Source: Cephaloticoccus sp. (GTDB lineage Bacteria; Verrucomicrobiota; Verrucomicrobiia; Opitutales; Opitutaceae). From it: 64,000 bases of DNA. Location: assembly GCA_030833445.1 (NCBI GenBank), contig JAURHD010000001.1:1-64000 (forward strand). The letters run 5' to 3'. Of the stretch, positions 41,720 through 50,215 are shown piece by piece. The position numbers were made by a program, and so were the translations under genes. The notes under the pieces are model-generated. The model did not search any database. It was not told the origin of the DNA and saw only the letters and a program-made list of their open reading frames with translations. Within the stretch, counting starts at the first letter, position 1. The number at the start of each line of letters is the position of its first letter.

Positions 41720-43249
41720 TTATTTGGCAGTGTAGCTGGACTTCCATTCGTCGCAGGCCGCCTTCAGCTTGGCTTCGATATCGTCGTCGAGCTTGGCCTT
41801 GTTACGAATTTCCGTGAGCAGCGCATCCTTGCGGCTGACAAAGTAATCTTTCAGAGAAGCCGAAGCGGCCACGACATTCTTGGGCTCAATGTCATTAAAC
41901 AAGCCGTGCTGCATGCCGAAGAGCACCGAGACTTGAACCTCGATGGGCATCGGGCTGAACGCGGGTTGCTTGAAGAGTTCGACGATACGGGCACCACGGT
42001 CGAGCTGACCCTTGGTCTTGGCATCAAGATCGGAACCAAACTGCGCGAATGCGGCCAATTCACGGAACTGAGCGAGCTCACCCTTGAGCTTACCACCGAC
42101 CTGCTTGGTGGCCTTGATCTGCGCGGCGGAACCTACGCGGGATACGGAGAGACCAACGGAGACGGCGGGACGGATACCTTGGTTGAAAAGATCGGTTTCC
42201 AAGAAGATCTGACCATCGGTGATCGAAATCACGTTGGTCGGAATGTAAGCGGACACGTCACCAGCCTGCGTTTCAATGATCGGCAAGGCCGTCAAAGAAC
42301 CTTTGCCATCGAGACGAGCGGAACGCTCCAAGAGGCGCGAGTGGAGATAAAACACATCACCCGGATAGGCTTCACGACCGGAAGGACGCTTCAAGATCAG
42401 GGAAATCTGGCGATAGGCGACCGCATGCTTGGAAAGGTCATCATAAACGATGAGCGCATCCATGCCATTTTCCATGAACCACTCACCCATGGCGGCACCG
42501 GAGAAGGGCGCGAGGAATTGATTGGCCGGATTGTCGGCGGCGGGAGCGGTAACAATGATCGTGTATTCGAGTGCACCCGCGGCCTCGAGGGCGGACATCG
42601 TGCGAACGATGTTCGAATTTTTCTGCCCAACGCCGACGTAGATCGAGTAGACGGGACGGAAGTCTTTGTCGCCACTGGCGATGCCGACCTTGTTCATCTT
42701 GGCCTGATTGATGATGGTATCAATCGCGATGGTGGTCTTGCCCGTGCCACGGTCACCGATGATGAGCTCACGCTGACCACGACCGATCGGAATCATGGAA
42801 TCGATAGCCATGATACCCGTGAAGAGCGGCTGGGAAACGGATTTTCGGACGATAATACCCGGGGCGATTTTTTCGACCGGATAGGATTCCTTCGACTCGA
42901 TCGGTCCCTTGCCATCAACGGGATTGCCTAGCGCGTCAACGGCGCGGCCGAGCAGCGCTTTGCCCACGGGCACGGAGAGTAGTTTGCCAGTGGTGTAAAC
43001 TTCGTCGCCTTCCTTCAGCTGGGAAACGTCGCCGAGCACCACGCAACCGACTTCATCTTGCTCAAGATTGAGCGCGATGCCGATGGCGCCGCCGGGGAAC
43101 TGCACCATTTCGTTATACATCACGTCGGAGAGGCCGTCGATTTTGGCGACGCCGTCTGCGACGGTCCGGATAGTGCCGGTGTTCTTCTTAACCGCCTTGT
43201 TGGAAAGTTTGGCGATCTGTTGTTCAATTTGTTCGAGGACGGTGCTCAT
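41720..43249 (-). CDS. atpA: ATP synthase alpha subunit
   Basis: This is the 509-residue non-catalytic nucleotide-binding F1 subunit. The P-loop GDRGTGKT is at residues 165-172. '[20 protein letters not shown]', '[20 protein letters not shown]' and '[20 protein letters not shown]' are the signature stretches. The N-terminus is the usual b/delta-binding helix. It is preceded by atpH (36 bp gap) and followed by atpG. Confidence 0.97.
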   Translation of the reverse strand: MSTVLEQIEQQIAKLSNKAVKKNTGTIRTVADGVAKIDGLSDVMYNEMVQFPGGAIGIALNLEQDEVGCVVLGDVSQLKEGDEVYTTGKLLSVPVGKALLGRAVDALGNPVDGKGPIESKESYPVEKIAPGIIVRKSVSQPLFTGIMAIDSMIPIGRGQRELIIGDRGTGKTTIAIDTIINQAKMNKVGIASGDKDFRPVYSIYVGVGQKNSNIVRTMSALEAAGALEYTIIVTAPAADNPANQFLAPFSGAAMGEWFMENGMDALIVYDDLSKHAVAYRQISLILKRPSGREAYPGDVFYLHSRLLERSARLDGKGSLTALPIIETQAGDVSAYIPTNVISITDGQIFLETDLFNQGIRPAVSVGLSVSRVGSAAQIKATKQVGGKLKGELAQFRELAAFAQFGSDLDAKTKGQLDRGARIVELFKQPAFSPMPIEVQVSVLFGMQHGLFNDIEPKNVVAASASLKDYFVSRKDALLTEIRNKAKLDDDIEAKLKAACDEWKSSYTAK

Positions 43250-43285
43250 GGCGCTTGCGGGAAGGGTTGGGTTTTCTGAAAGGGA

Positions 43286-43678
43286 TTAAACGGCGGAGAG
43301 TTGCTCGAGTTGGCCGGCGATGGAGGCTTCGTAAACGTCATCACCAATGCGGAGACGCAAACCGGCGATCAGGGCTGCGTTGTGCACGGCCGAAGCGGTG
43401 ACCTGACGCTTGTATTTTTGCGTCAAGGCTCCCTCCAAGCTGCGCAGGACCCCATCCTTGATCGATCCGGCGTGTTCCACGATGGCACTGCTCTTCGCCA
43501 GTTCGCGGGTGATGTATTGTAGATAGGCTTGCAACACCATGACCGGATTGGCCGGCTGGTGTTTTTCGACATAAGCCAAGACACCACCCACCTGCGCAGC
43601 ATCAACCACCCCGTTGACGAGGCTCATCTTAAAGAGCTGGCGGGCGAGTTGCTGGGCTTGCTTGTGGTGGGCGGCCAT
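43286..43678 (-). CDS. atpH: ATP synthase delta subunit (short form)
   Basis: This is the 130-residue peripheral-stalk subunit. The C-terminal part 'NAALIAGLRLRIGDDVYEAS' is the typical delta motif (G-[ILV]-x-[ILV]-[RK]-x-G-D), and the N-terminal helices are seen in 'QLARQLFKMSLVNGVVDAAQ'. Delta subunits usually have 175-185 residues, so 45-50 are missing from the helical N-terminal region. Gene order between atpF and atpA confirms the identity. Confidence 0.88.
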   Translation of the reverse strand: MAAHHKQAQQLARQLFKMSLVNGVVDAAQVGGVLAYVEKHQPANPVMVLQAYLQYITRELAKSSAIVEHAGSIKDGVLRSLEGALTQKYKRQVTASAVHNAALIAGLRLRIGDDVYEASIAGQLEQLSAV

Positions 43679-43695
43679 GACTTGTGAAATAGGAC

Positions 43696-44247
43696 TTAGA
43701 CGACGTTCAGTTCGCGAGCAGCAGATTCATTGTAAGCGGCGCGATCGGCATCCGAAAGCTGCTTGGCCAAGACGCGTTCGGTCGTGGCGATGACGAGGCG
43801 GGCGATTTCTTCGCGAGCTTCAGCTATGGTCTTGCGGCGTTCGAGTTCGATCGCCTGCTGGGCCTTGACCAACAGGTCATTGGCCTTGGCAGTGGCTTCC
43901 TGGGTTTGCTTATCCAGAAAGTCTTTCGCACTGGCGCGGGCTTCGTTGATGATGGCGCCAGCCTTGACTTGGGCCTGTTGCACAATCGCGGCGCTCTCCT
44001 GATGGGTAGCGTCGAGCTTGGCCTTCATCTCTTCGGCATACTTGAGACCGGATTCGATCTTGGTCGCACGTTCGTCCATCGCCGCGATGGTCGGCTTGAT
44101 GGCAAACTTGTAGAGCACCCCCATGACAATGAGGAAGCTGATCGCTTGAATGACGACGTAGTTTACCTGCAGACCATAGGTGGACTGCAGACTGGACTCA
44201 GCAGCCGCATGGGCGGCTTCAACGGTGGCGATCAAGAGTGGCTGCAT
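43696..44247 (-). CDS. atpF: ATP synthase b subunit
   Basis: This is the 183-residue peripheral-stalk protein with one N-terminal transmembrane helix ('[20 protein letters not shown]') followed by a long charged coiled coil rich in A, K, E and R ('[20 protein letters not shown]'). It follows atpE and precedes atpH, as in most operons. Confidence 0.94.
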   Translation of the reverse strand: MQPLLIATVEAAHAAAESSLQSTYGLQVNYVVIQAISFLIVMGVLYKFAIKPTIAAMDERATKIESGLKYAEEMKAKLDATHQESAAIVQQAQVKAGAIINEARASAKDFLDKQTQEATAKANDLLVKAQQAIELERRKTIAEAREEIARLVIATTERVLAKQLSDADRAAYNESAARELNVV

Positions 44248-44308
44248 GGTGAAAGGGAAATGGTGACGCAGGGTAGCTGCGCCACCGGGTTGGAAAACGT
44301 ATCTCTAA

Positions 44309-44518
44309 TTACTTGGCGAGGAACAGCGCGAGAATACCGAGACCTTCGGCGAGCGCCATACCGATAATGGCCTGCACGAGGATCTTGCCGGAAGCGCCGG
44401 GATTGCGGCCCACTGCCTCAGCGGCCTTTAGACCAATGAGACCGACGCCGAGAGCGGCACCGAGGAGACCAAATGCGCTGGCGATGTTGCCAGTGAGTTC
44501 AGCGATTGTGAGGATCAT
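44309..44518 (-). CDS. atpE: ATP synthase c subunit
   Basis: This is a 69-residue hairpin from ATG 44518 (MILTIAELTGNIASAFGLLG); a longer reading adds 14 polar residues. The GxGxG-type helix 1, the cytoplasmic loop 'GRNPGASGK' and the ion-binding Glu58 in 'IIGMALAEGLGILALF' are clear. The residues after Glu58 (G-L rather than S-T) lack the Ser/Thr ligands of Na+-binding rings, so proton coupling is inferred. Length and position are normal. Confidence 0.95.
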   Translation of the reverse strand: MILTIAELTGNIASAFGLLGAALGVGLIGLKAAEAVGRNPGASGKILVQAIIGMALAEGLGILALFLAK

Positions 44519-44587
44519 GATGTTTTGTTTTTGGTTGTTGGGTTTCCGCCGTGCGCGCACTGGGCACGCTCCCGACGGGAAAGGGTT

Positions 44588-45469
44588 TTAGTGATGCGCC
44601 TCCGCGCCGTGGGCTTCGTCGTGTTCGTGGTCATCACCGTGATTACAGAGCAAACCAATGTAGACCGAGGTCAGCAGGGTAAAGACCAAGGCCTGAATCA
44701 GGCCGACCAGCAGCTCCATGAAATAGAAGATGAAGAAAAAGCCGGTGCCGTGCAGCAGATTTTCGCCACCAAATACATTGCCAAACAAACGGACCGAAAG
44801 AGTGAACGGGCGTATAGCTATCGAGAACACTTCGATAAAGCCGACGATGATAAAGACGAGTGCGAGGATGGGATAGAGCCAGCCAGGGGTGTCGTTCTTG
44901 TCCGCCTTGTTGCCGAACAAGTCCCAGAGAATCAACTTGGGACCAGCAATCTTGAAAACAATGATGGCCCAAGCGCCAAAGGATATCGCCGCCAATGCAA
45001 TGGTTCCATTGAAGTCCGAATTGAAGGGACGGATAAAGGGTTGGGTGATGATGAAATGACCCTCGGCATCATAGTGACCCATGCCGATTGTTCCGACCCC
45101 GGGAATGAGCCCCATCCAATTGTGGAATAAGATGAAAAGAAAGAGCGTCACCAAAAGCGGGAATGACATTGGAAAGGCTTTCTTTCCAACGATCGGCTCA
45201 AAGAGTTCGCGCAAGGCTTCGATCAGTGACTCCACGACAGCCTGCCCTTTGCCTGGCAGTAGCTGGGGCTTACCCACCAACTTCAAAACCAAAAATACCA
45301 ACAGAGCAGAAATTACCCAACCGGTAATCATACTATTGGTCAGCGCCCAACCGTGCCCGAAATCAACCAGTTTGGCGGCACTTGGATCCACGCCTTCGCT
45401 AGCCAAGGCAGAGATGCCCGAAGCGATGAATGTGAGGCCGAAAGTGGCGAGTTTGGTGACTCGTGACAT
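44588..45469 (-). CDS. atpB: ATP synthase a subunit
   Basis: This is a membrane subunit of about 293 residues from ATG 45469. Helix 4 region 'GEGG'-free but conserved 'SLIEALRELFEPIVGKKAFP' and the essential arginine helix 'FSIAIRPFTLSVRLFGNVFG' (Arg in SVRLFGN) are clear, with 'LVGLIQALVFTLLTSVYIGL' at the end. It finishes with an acidic histidine-rich tail (HGDDHEHDEAHGAEAHH). It is the first gene of the operon; no atpI precedes it. Confidence 0.92.
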   Translation of the reverse strand: MSRVTKLATFGLTFIASGISALASEGVDPSAAKLVDFGHGWALTNSMITGWVISALLVFLVLKLVGKPQLLPGKGQAVVESLIEALRELFEPIVGKKAFPMSFPLLVTLFLFILFHNWMGLIPGVGTIGMGHYDAEGHFIITQPFIRPFNSDFNGTIALAAISFGAWAIIVFKIAGPKLILWDLFGNKADKNDTPGWLYPILALVFIIVGFIEVFSIAIRPFTLSVRLFGNVFGGENLLHGTGFFFIFYFMELLVGLIQALVFTLLTSVYIGLLCNHGDDHEHDEAHGAEAHH

Positions 45470-45504
45470 GGTAGCGTGGAACAAAAAGAGGATTGGAAAG
45501 GAAA

Positions 45505-45534
45505 TAGCTAGGGAAGCGCTCCTTTGGGCGTCAA
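45505..45534 (-). promoter_or_regulatory. Promoter of the ATP synthase operon
   Basis: On the reverse strand, TTGACG at 45534-45529 and TAGCTA at 45510-45505 are 18 bp apart and end 36 bp before the atpB ATG, a short leader. The -35 matches the consensus at five of six positions. Confidence 0.6.
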
Positions 45535-45604
45535 CCCTCTAAAGTAGGTATGTGACTGCCTGAAGCGATAATTAGTGACCAAGGGGCACGCTATCCATGG
45601 TTGC

Positions 45605-46198
45605 TTATGCCTGATCTGTGAGGGCCACGACAGAGGATTGATAGTCAAGGGCACGATTTTGAAAAACCGTGGGTTGCTCAAAGGGCCAGGGCTCATTGAC
45701 CAAATTCCAACGGGATGATGCCTGGAAAAACCCCGCAGCCTCCTCGAAATAAGGGCCATGATCCGTCCGGAAATACAACCGGGCTCCCGGCGCGGACTTC
45801 GTCGCCAGTAAATCGAGAAAATCAGGCCTGATCAGGCGATGTTTGTTATGTCGCCTTTTCGGCCATGGATCAGGGAAAAGAACGAAAATGTGCTCCAAAA
45901 CGTGGTTTTTCGGCAGATTTTCGACCAACATTCGCGCTTCTGTGAGCAAAAAGGCCACATTGGGCAGTTTTGCCCGGCGGGTCTTTTTTTCTGCACGTTC
46001 CAAGCGGTCGCGGATGATATCTATTCCTAAGCAAAATTCGTCCGGATGGGTCGCGGCATAAGCCGCAAGATAATGCCCATGCCCACAGCCTATCTCGAGG
46101 GTCAGTTTACTGGGCTGGTTACGCAGCACGACTTCGAGCTGTGATAGCAGCTCGGCCCGACGGGTCGCGGCGACAGCTTGAGCCAGTTCAAGAGGCAT
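45605..46198 (-). CDS. trmB: tRNA (guanine-N7-)-methyltransferase
   Basis: This is a 197-residue SAM-dependent enzyme that makes m7G46 in tRNA. The SAM motif 'LEIGCGHGHYLAAYAATHPD' and the TrmB signature 'HIFVLFPDPWPKRRHNKHRL' are present, with 'LYFRTDHGPYFEEAAGFF' at the end of the fold. The length is normal. It follows the histidine-kinase gene by 51 bp on the same strand. Confidence 0.93.
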   Translation of the reverse strand: MPLELAQAVAATRRAELLSQLEVVLRNQPSKLTLEIGCGHGHYLAAYAATHPDEFCLGIDIIRDRLERAEKKTRRAKLPNVAFLLTEARMLVENLPKNHVLEHIFVLFPDPWPKRRHNKHRLIRPDFLDLLATKSAPGARLYFRTDHGPYFEEAAGFFQASSRWNLVNEPWPFEQPTVFQNRALDYQSSVVALTDQA

Positions 46199-46249
46199 GA
46201 TGCCAAGGCGCTAGGTTGCCACTAGGCGCGGAGCAAGCCCGCACTTTGC

Positions 46250-47515
46250 TTAGTCACGTTGTGGCAGGGTAAAATAGAATGCACTCCCCTGTCCCGGCTG
46301 GCTTTCCGCCCAAACCCGGCCGCCATGCAACTGCACGATATGCTTCACGATACTCAAACCAAGTCCGGTGCCGCCCTTCTCTCTCGAGCGGCCTTTATCC
46401 ACCCGATAGAATCGTTCGAATATGTGAGGCAAGTCCTCGGCCGGAATCCCCCACCCATTGTCCCGCACACAGATCTCGACTTCCTTCTCACGCAGACGGG
46501 CCGAAACATCGATTCGTGAGCCCGCCTGGGTATATTTCAGCGCATTATCGATCAAGTTTTCAAAAATCTGGGTAATTTTGAGTGGATCAATCAGCACGCT
46601 GCCAATTGCCGGATCAATGGAGATAAACAACTGGTGTTGAGCACCGCTCGGTCGTCCGCGGTAATCATCGATCAGTCCGCTGATGAGATCCGGCAGAGCG
46701 ATCGACTCGCGGGCCAACCCAGGATTGATCGATTCCAGCCGAGAAAGCGTCAACAGATCATCCAAAAGGGAATTCAACCGCTCCGTATGCCGCTGAATCG
46801 TATTCAGAAAACGATCTCGGTCCTCAATAGGCATATCACGGTGACTATCCACCAAGGTCTCAACGTAGCCTTTAATCACACTAAGTGGCGTGCGCAGCTC
46901 ATGGGAGACATTCGCCACGAAATCCTTACGCAGGGCCTCCAGCTTGCGCTGGCGAGTGATGTCGTGGAGCACGAAGAGGGCCCATTTATCTTTTTGCCCA
47001 TCCAAAGGCGGCACCAAGGCGCCGGTGACTTCCGCCCAAATTGACTCGTTCCCGCGGACAAATTCGATGGGTTGCTGTGCAGGGGATTTACCAGCCCGCA
47101 CTGACTCCACATAATCCAAAAACTCACGACTTTGCAGCACGAGTTCGAGTCGCGTGCCCATGATGTTTTTTGCATCGGGAAAAATCCCCTGTAGCGCATG
47201 ATTGGCGAGGAGGATGTGATTGCGGTCGTCCACAATCAGCACCGCCTCCTGCAGACTGCCAAGCGTGGCCTCGAGTTGGGCCAATTGACTGGATCGATAC
47301 TGCTGCAATCGGTTGATCTCTTCCGAAGAAGCATTGATCGCATTGCACAGCCGGCCCCAATCGGCCCCAAAATGTGCCGGTCCTTCCTCCAATAAAAATC
47401 GCTGATTTTGCCGCACCGCCTGCTCCAAAGCACGGAGCCCCTGTCGATGTTGTCGCAATTTATACAGGGCAACACCAAGCGCCACAGCCAGAAGCAGCGT
47501 GAGCAGTTGGAGCAT
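46250..47515 (-). CDS. phoR: PhoR-like sensor histidine kinase
   Basis: This is a 421-residue membrane kinase. One N-terminal transmembrane helix (residues 2-19) is followed by a PAS domain (about 80-190, 'AVLIVDDRNHILLANHALQG'). The HisKA box 'DFVANVSHELRTPLSVIKGY' has phospho-acceptor His205, and the HATPase region has 'NLIDNALKYTQAGSRIDVSA' (N-box) and 'GGTGLGLSIVKHIVQLHGGR' (G2). The layout matches PhoR. The response regulator gene overlaps its start by 1 bp. No pst or phoU gene is in the window. Confidence 0.85.
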   Translation of the reverse strand: MLQLLTLLLAVALGVALYKLRQHRQGLRALEQAVRQNQRFLLEEGPAHFGADWGRLCNAINASSEEINRLQQYRSSQLAQLEATLGSLQEAVLIVDDRNHILLANHALQGIFPDAKNIMGTRLELVLQSREFLDYVESVRAGKSPAQQPIEFVRGNESIWAEVTGALVPPLDGQKDKWALFVLHDITRQRKLEALRKDFVANVSHELRTPLSVIKGYVETLVDSHRDMPIEDRDRFLNTIQRHTERLNSLLDDLLTLSRLESINPGLARESIALPDLISGLIDDYRGRPSGAQHQLFISIDPAIGSVLIDPLKITQIFENLIDNALKYTQAGSRIDVSARLREKEVEICVRDNGWGIPAEDLPHIFERFYRVDKGRSREKGGTGLGLSIVKHIVQLHGGRVWAESQPGQGSAFYFTLPQRD

Positions 47516-48228
47516 TAGACGTTCACCGCCCTTTGTTCAGCCATGCGATACCCCACTCCACGGATCGTTTCGATCCAGTCCGCTTGATCTTCGAGTTTTT
47601 CCCGCAGTCGGCGCACATGGGTATCCACGGTGCGCGTTTCAATCTCCGTCTCGTAGTTCCAAACATTGATCAGGAGATGCTCGCGGGTCTGCACCCGACC
47701 CCGGCGCTCCATCAACAGTCGGAGCAATTTAAATTCGGTCGCAGTCAGCTCAATGGGCCGGCCGTGCAGGACTACTTCGTGCCGGGCTATGTCCATCACT
47801 ATTTCCCCGGCCTGCAGCTTGCGTTGTTCTACTGATTGACCCTCACCGGCTCGACGAAGAATCGATTGCACCCTCAGAACCAACTCTTTGGTGCTAAATG
47901 GTTTACTTACATAATCATCAGCACCACTCTCCAAACCTTGGATCCGATCGCCCTCCTCCGCTTTGGCGGTCAAAAATATCACCGGCACGCTCTTCAAAGT
48001 CGGATCGGCGCGCAGCATTCGGCAAATTTGAATGCCATTCAACTCCGGCATCATCACATCCAGAATGACGAGATCCGGCAGAAATGTCCGGGCCAGGCCG
48101 ACACTGGCATTGGGATTGTTGACCGCCTCCACGTCAAATCCCTTGGCCTTGAGGGTATAGACGAGCAAATCGGTGACATCCGGCTCATCATCCACTACCA
48201 AAATCTTCTTAGGTTTTGTATCCGACAT
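47515..48228 (-). CDS. phoB: PhoB-like OmpR-family response regulator
   Basis: This is a 237-residue regulator from ATG 48228 (a TTG three codons upstream is less likely). The receiver domain has 'VVDDEPD' and phospho-acceptor Asp57 in 'LVILDVMMPELNG', with Lys in 'DYVSKPFSTKEL'. The winged-helix domain has 'ELTATEFKLLRLLMERRGRV' and 'VDTHVRRLREKLED'. With the PhoR-like kinase it probably forms the phosphate-starvation pair, though other signals are possible. Confidence 0.87.
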   Translation of the reverse strand: MSDTKPKKILVVDDEPDVTDLLVYTLKAKGFDVEAVNNPNASVGLARTFLPDLVILDVMMPELNGIQICRMLRADPTLKSVPVIFLTAKAEEGDRIQGLESGADDYVSKPFSTKELVLRVQSILRRAGEGQSVEQRKLQAGEIVMDIARHEVVLHGRPIELTATEFKLLRLLMERRGRVQTREHLLINVWNYETEIETRTVDTHVRRLREKLEDQADWIETIRGVGYRMAEQRAVNV

Positions 48229-48334
48229 ATACGCCAAGTGTATTGTCTCTAATTCAGCGGACGAGTGAAATTGGGGCGCGTTTCACAAATGTTACAACCG
48301 TAAAAACCGGCCAAAAATTCGAACCAAAGCTAGG

Positions 48335-50203
48335 TTATGATTTGTTCTTTTTACCGGCCGCGATCTGAACCATCAGGATACTGATATCGGCCGGATTCAC
48401 CCCACTGATCCGACTCGCCTGCCCCAATGTATAGGGCTTAAATTCGGCCAGCTTTAAGGCACTCTCCCGGCGCAGACCTTTAATAGATGTGAAATCCAAG
48501 GATTTTGGAATTTGAATCACTTCAATGTCGCCCATTCGAGCTATCTGGCGCTGCTCGCGATCTAAATATCCTTGGTATTTAACATGATACATAACTTCAT
48601 CACGAATGGATGCCGCCACGGAGAGGAACTCGGCGGGTAATTCATGCCCGTCCTCCCCTCGGCGAATATGCTCCCCCCAAGATTTGCCTGCCGTTCGGTT
48701 ATTTTCCAACCAGGATTGCCAGTGCTTAATTTGGGCAAGCTTGGTTTCAATATTTTTTATCCGTTTATCTGATATGAGGTTGTGGGATTTGGCGTGGTGG
48801 ATTAATCGACTCTCCGCACTCCCGTGATTAAAGAGTAAACGATGTTCAGCCCGGCTGGTAAACATGCGGTAGGGCTCGTTGGTCCCCTTGGTCACCAGAT
48901 CGTCGATTAACACACCGATATACCCCTCGTGACGCTTGATAATGAGCGGCTCCGCTCCCCTCACCTTTTGCACTGCATTCACCCCGGCAATCAGTCCCTG
49001 GCACGCGGCTTCTTCATAACCTGAGGTTCCATTAATCTGGCCGGCAAAAAAGAGGTTCTCAACCTTCTTGGATTCCAAGGTGGGATATAATTGGGTTGGC
49101 GGCGCAAAGTCGTATTCGACGGCATAGGCCGGTCTCAGCAGCTGAGCCTGCTCCATTCCGGGCACACTGTGCACCAAATCCAACTGCACATCAAACGGCA
49201 GACTCGTGGACAGCCCGTTAACGTAGTATTCGTTGGTCGAACGTCCCTCGGGCTCCAAATACAGTAAATGCCGAGGTTTGTCCGCGAAACGGACGAATTT
49301 ATCTTCGATACTCGGACAATACCGTGGACCGACACCTTCAATTTCACCGCCGTAAAGCGCAGATCGTTTTAGGTTATCCCGGACGATTTGAGCCGTTTCA
49401 GGCGTGGTATGGGTCATCCAACAGGAAACCTGCTTGGTTCCTGGCAGCCAGCCCAAGCGACTTTCGCCGGTTTGTTCCACGTGGAACATGTCGCCCGAAT
49501 CCCGGGTATCGTGAAACGCGAACAGTGTCGGATTAGCGTCGCCACGCTGTTCTTCCATTTTGGAGAAATCCAAACTGCGGCCCAGCAACCGCGGCGGCGT
49601 GCCGGTTTTCAGGCGCTGCAGTTCAATGCCAGCTTCCAAAAAACTGGCCGAAAGCGTTTTCGCTGTGAAATCCCCCAATCGGCCACCTTCGTTCTTGTTT
49701 TGGCCAATATGCATGAGACCCCGCAAAAATGTGCCGGTCGTCACAACGACCGTATGGCTGGAGAACTCTATATCCAGATTAGTCTTAACGCCTACGACGC
49801 GATCACCCTCAAACACCAAACCCGTTACCATGGCCTGAAACACCTGTAAATTCGGCTGCAACTCCAAGGTATGCTTCAGCCGGAATTGATAAGCCTTCTT
49901 GTCACACTGGGCGCGGGGAGACTGAACCGCTGGCCCCTTGGACTGATTCAGGAGGCGAAACTGAATTCCAGTCAGATCAGTATTAATCGCCATCTCACCA
50001 CCCAAAGCATCAATCTCACGGACGATCTGACCCTTGGCTTGGCCGCCAATGGCTGGGTTACAGCTCATCTGGGCAATCGTGTCGATATTGCCGGTAAGGA
50101 GTAGGGTAGAGGCACCAATTCGCGAAGCGGCTAAGGCGGCCTCAACGCCAGCATGGCCGGCGCCGCAAACGATCACATCGAAAGGTATCTTATTGTATAT
50201 CAT
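48335..50203 (-). CDS. mnmG: tRNA uridine-5-carboxymethylaminomethyl modification enzyme MnmG
   Basis: This is a 622-residue FAD enzyme that with MnmE modifies U34 of tRNA. The FAD motif 'DVIVCGAGHAGVEAALAASR' and the family motifs 'SCNPAIGGQAKGQIVREIDA', 'GRYCPSIEDK'-like 'GVGPRYCPSIEDKFVRFADK' and 'GQINGTSGYEEAACQGL' are present, and the C-terminus carries the MnmE-binding helical domain. It lies directly after mnmE (12 bp). The next gene is phoB, not rsmG. A parS-like site lies inside its coding region. Confidence 0.97.
   Translation of the reverse strand: MIYNKIPFDVIVCGAGHAGVEAALAASRIGASTLLLTGNIDTIAQMSCNPAIGGQAKGQIVREIDALGGEMAINTDLTGIQFRLLNQSKGPAVQSPRAQCDKKAYQFRLKHTLELQPNLQVFQAMVTGLVFEGDRVVGVKTNLDIEFSSHTVVVTTGTFLRGLMHIGQNKNEGGRLGDFTAKTLSASFLEAGIELQRLKTGTPPRLLGRSLDFSKMEEQRGDANPTLFAFHDTRDSGDMFHVEQTGESRLGWLPGTKQVSCWMTHTTPETAQIVRDNLKRSALYGGEIEGVGPRYCPSIEDKFVRFADKPRHLLYLEPEGRSTNEYYVNGLSTSLPFDVQLDLVHSVPGMEQAQLLRPAYAVEYDFAPPTQLYPTLESKKVENLFFAGQINGTSGYEEAACQGLIAGVNAVQKVRGAEPLIIKRHEGYIGVLIDDLVTKGTNEPYRMFTSRAEHRLLFNHGSAESRLIHHAKSHNLISDKRIKNIETKLAQIKHWQSWLENNRTAGKSWGEHIRRGEDGHELPAEFLSVAASIRDEVMYHVKYQGYLDREQRQIARMGDIEVIQIPKSLDFTSIKGLRRESALKLAEFKPYTLGQASRISGVNPADISILMVQIAAGKKNKS
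49473..49488. promoter_or_regulatory. parS-like centromere site, perfect 16-bp palindrome
   Basis: TGTTCCACGTGGAACA is identical to the parS consensus of pseudomonads and close to the B. subtilis parS (TGTTTCACGTGAAACA). It encodes M-F-H-V-E-Q in mnmG. A second copy with the inner 14 bp intact lies 950 bp away in mnmE. ParB binding is inferred. Confidence 0.75.
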
Positions 50204-50215
50204 AATTATACAATA

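Noticed and set aside
41906-42931. A 341-codon forward open frame opposite atpA
   Set aside because: It is complementary to the P-loop and other conserved parts of atpA and shows a low-complexity D/G/H/R composition typical of antisense frames.
48260-48320. A Pho box upstream of the phoB-like gene
   Set aside because: TTGTAACATTTGTGAAAC (reverse strand) contains two TGT(A/G)A-like units, but 9 bp apart instead of the 11-bp period of PhoB boxes, so autoregulation cannot be claimed.
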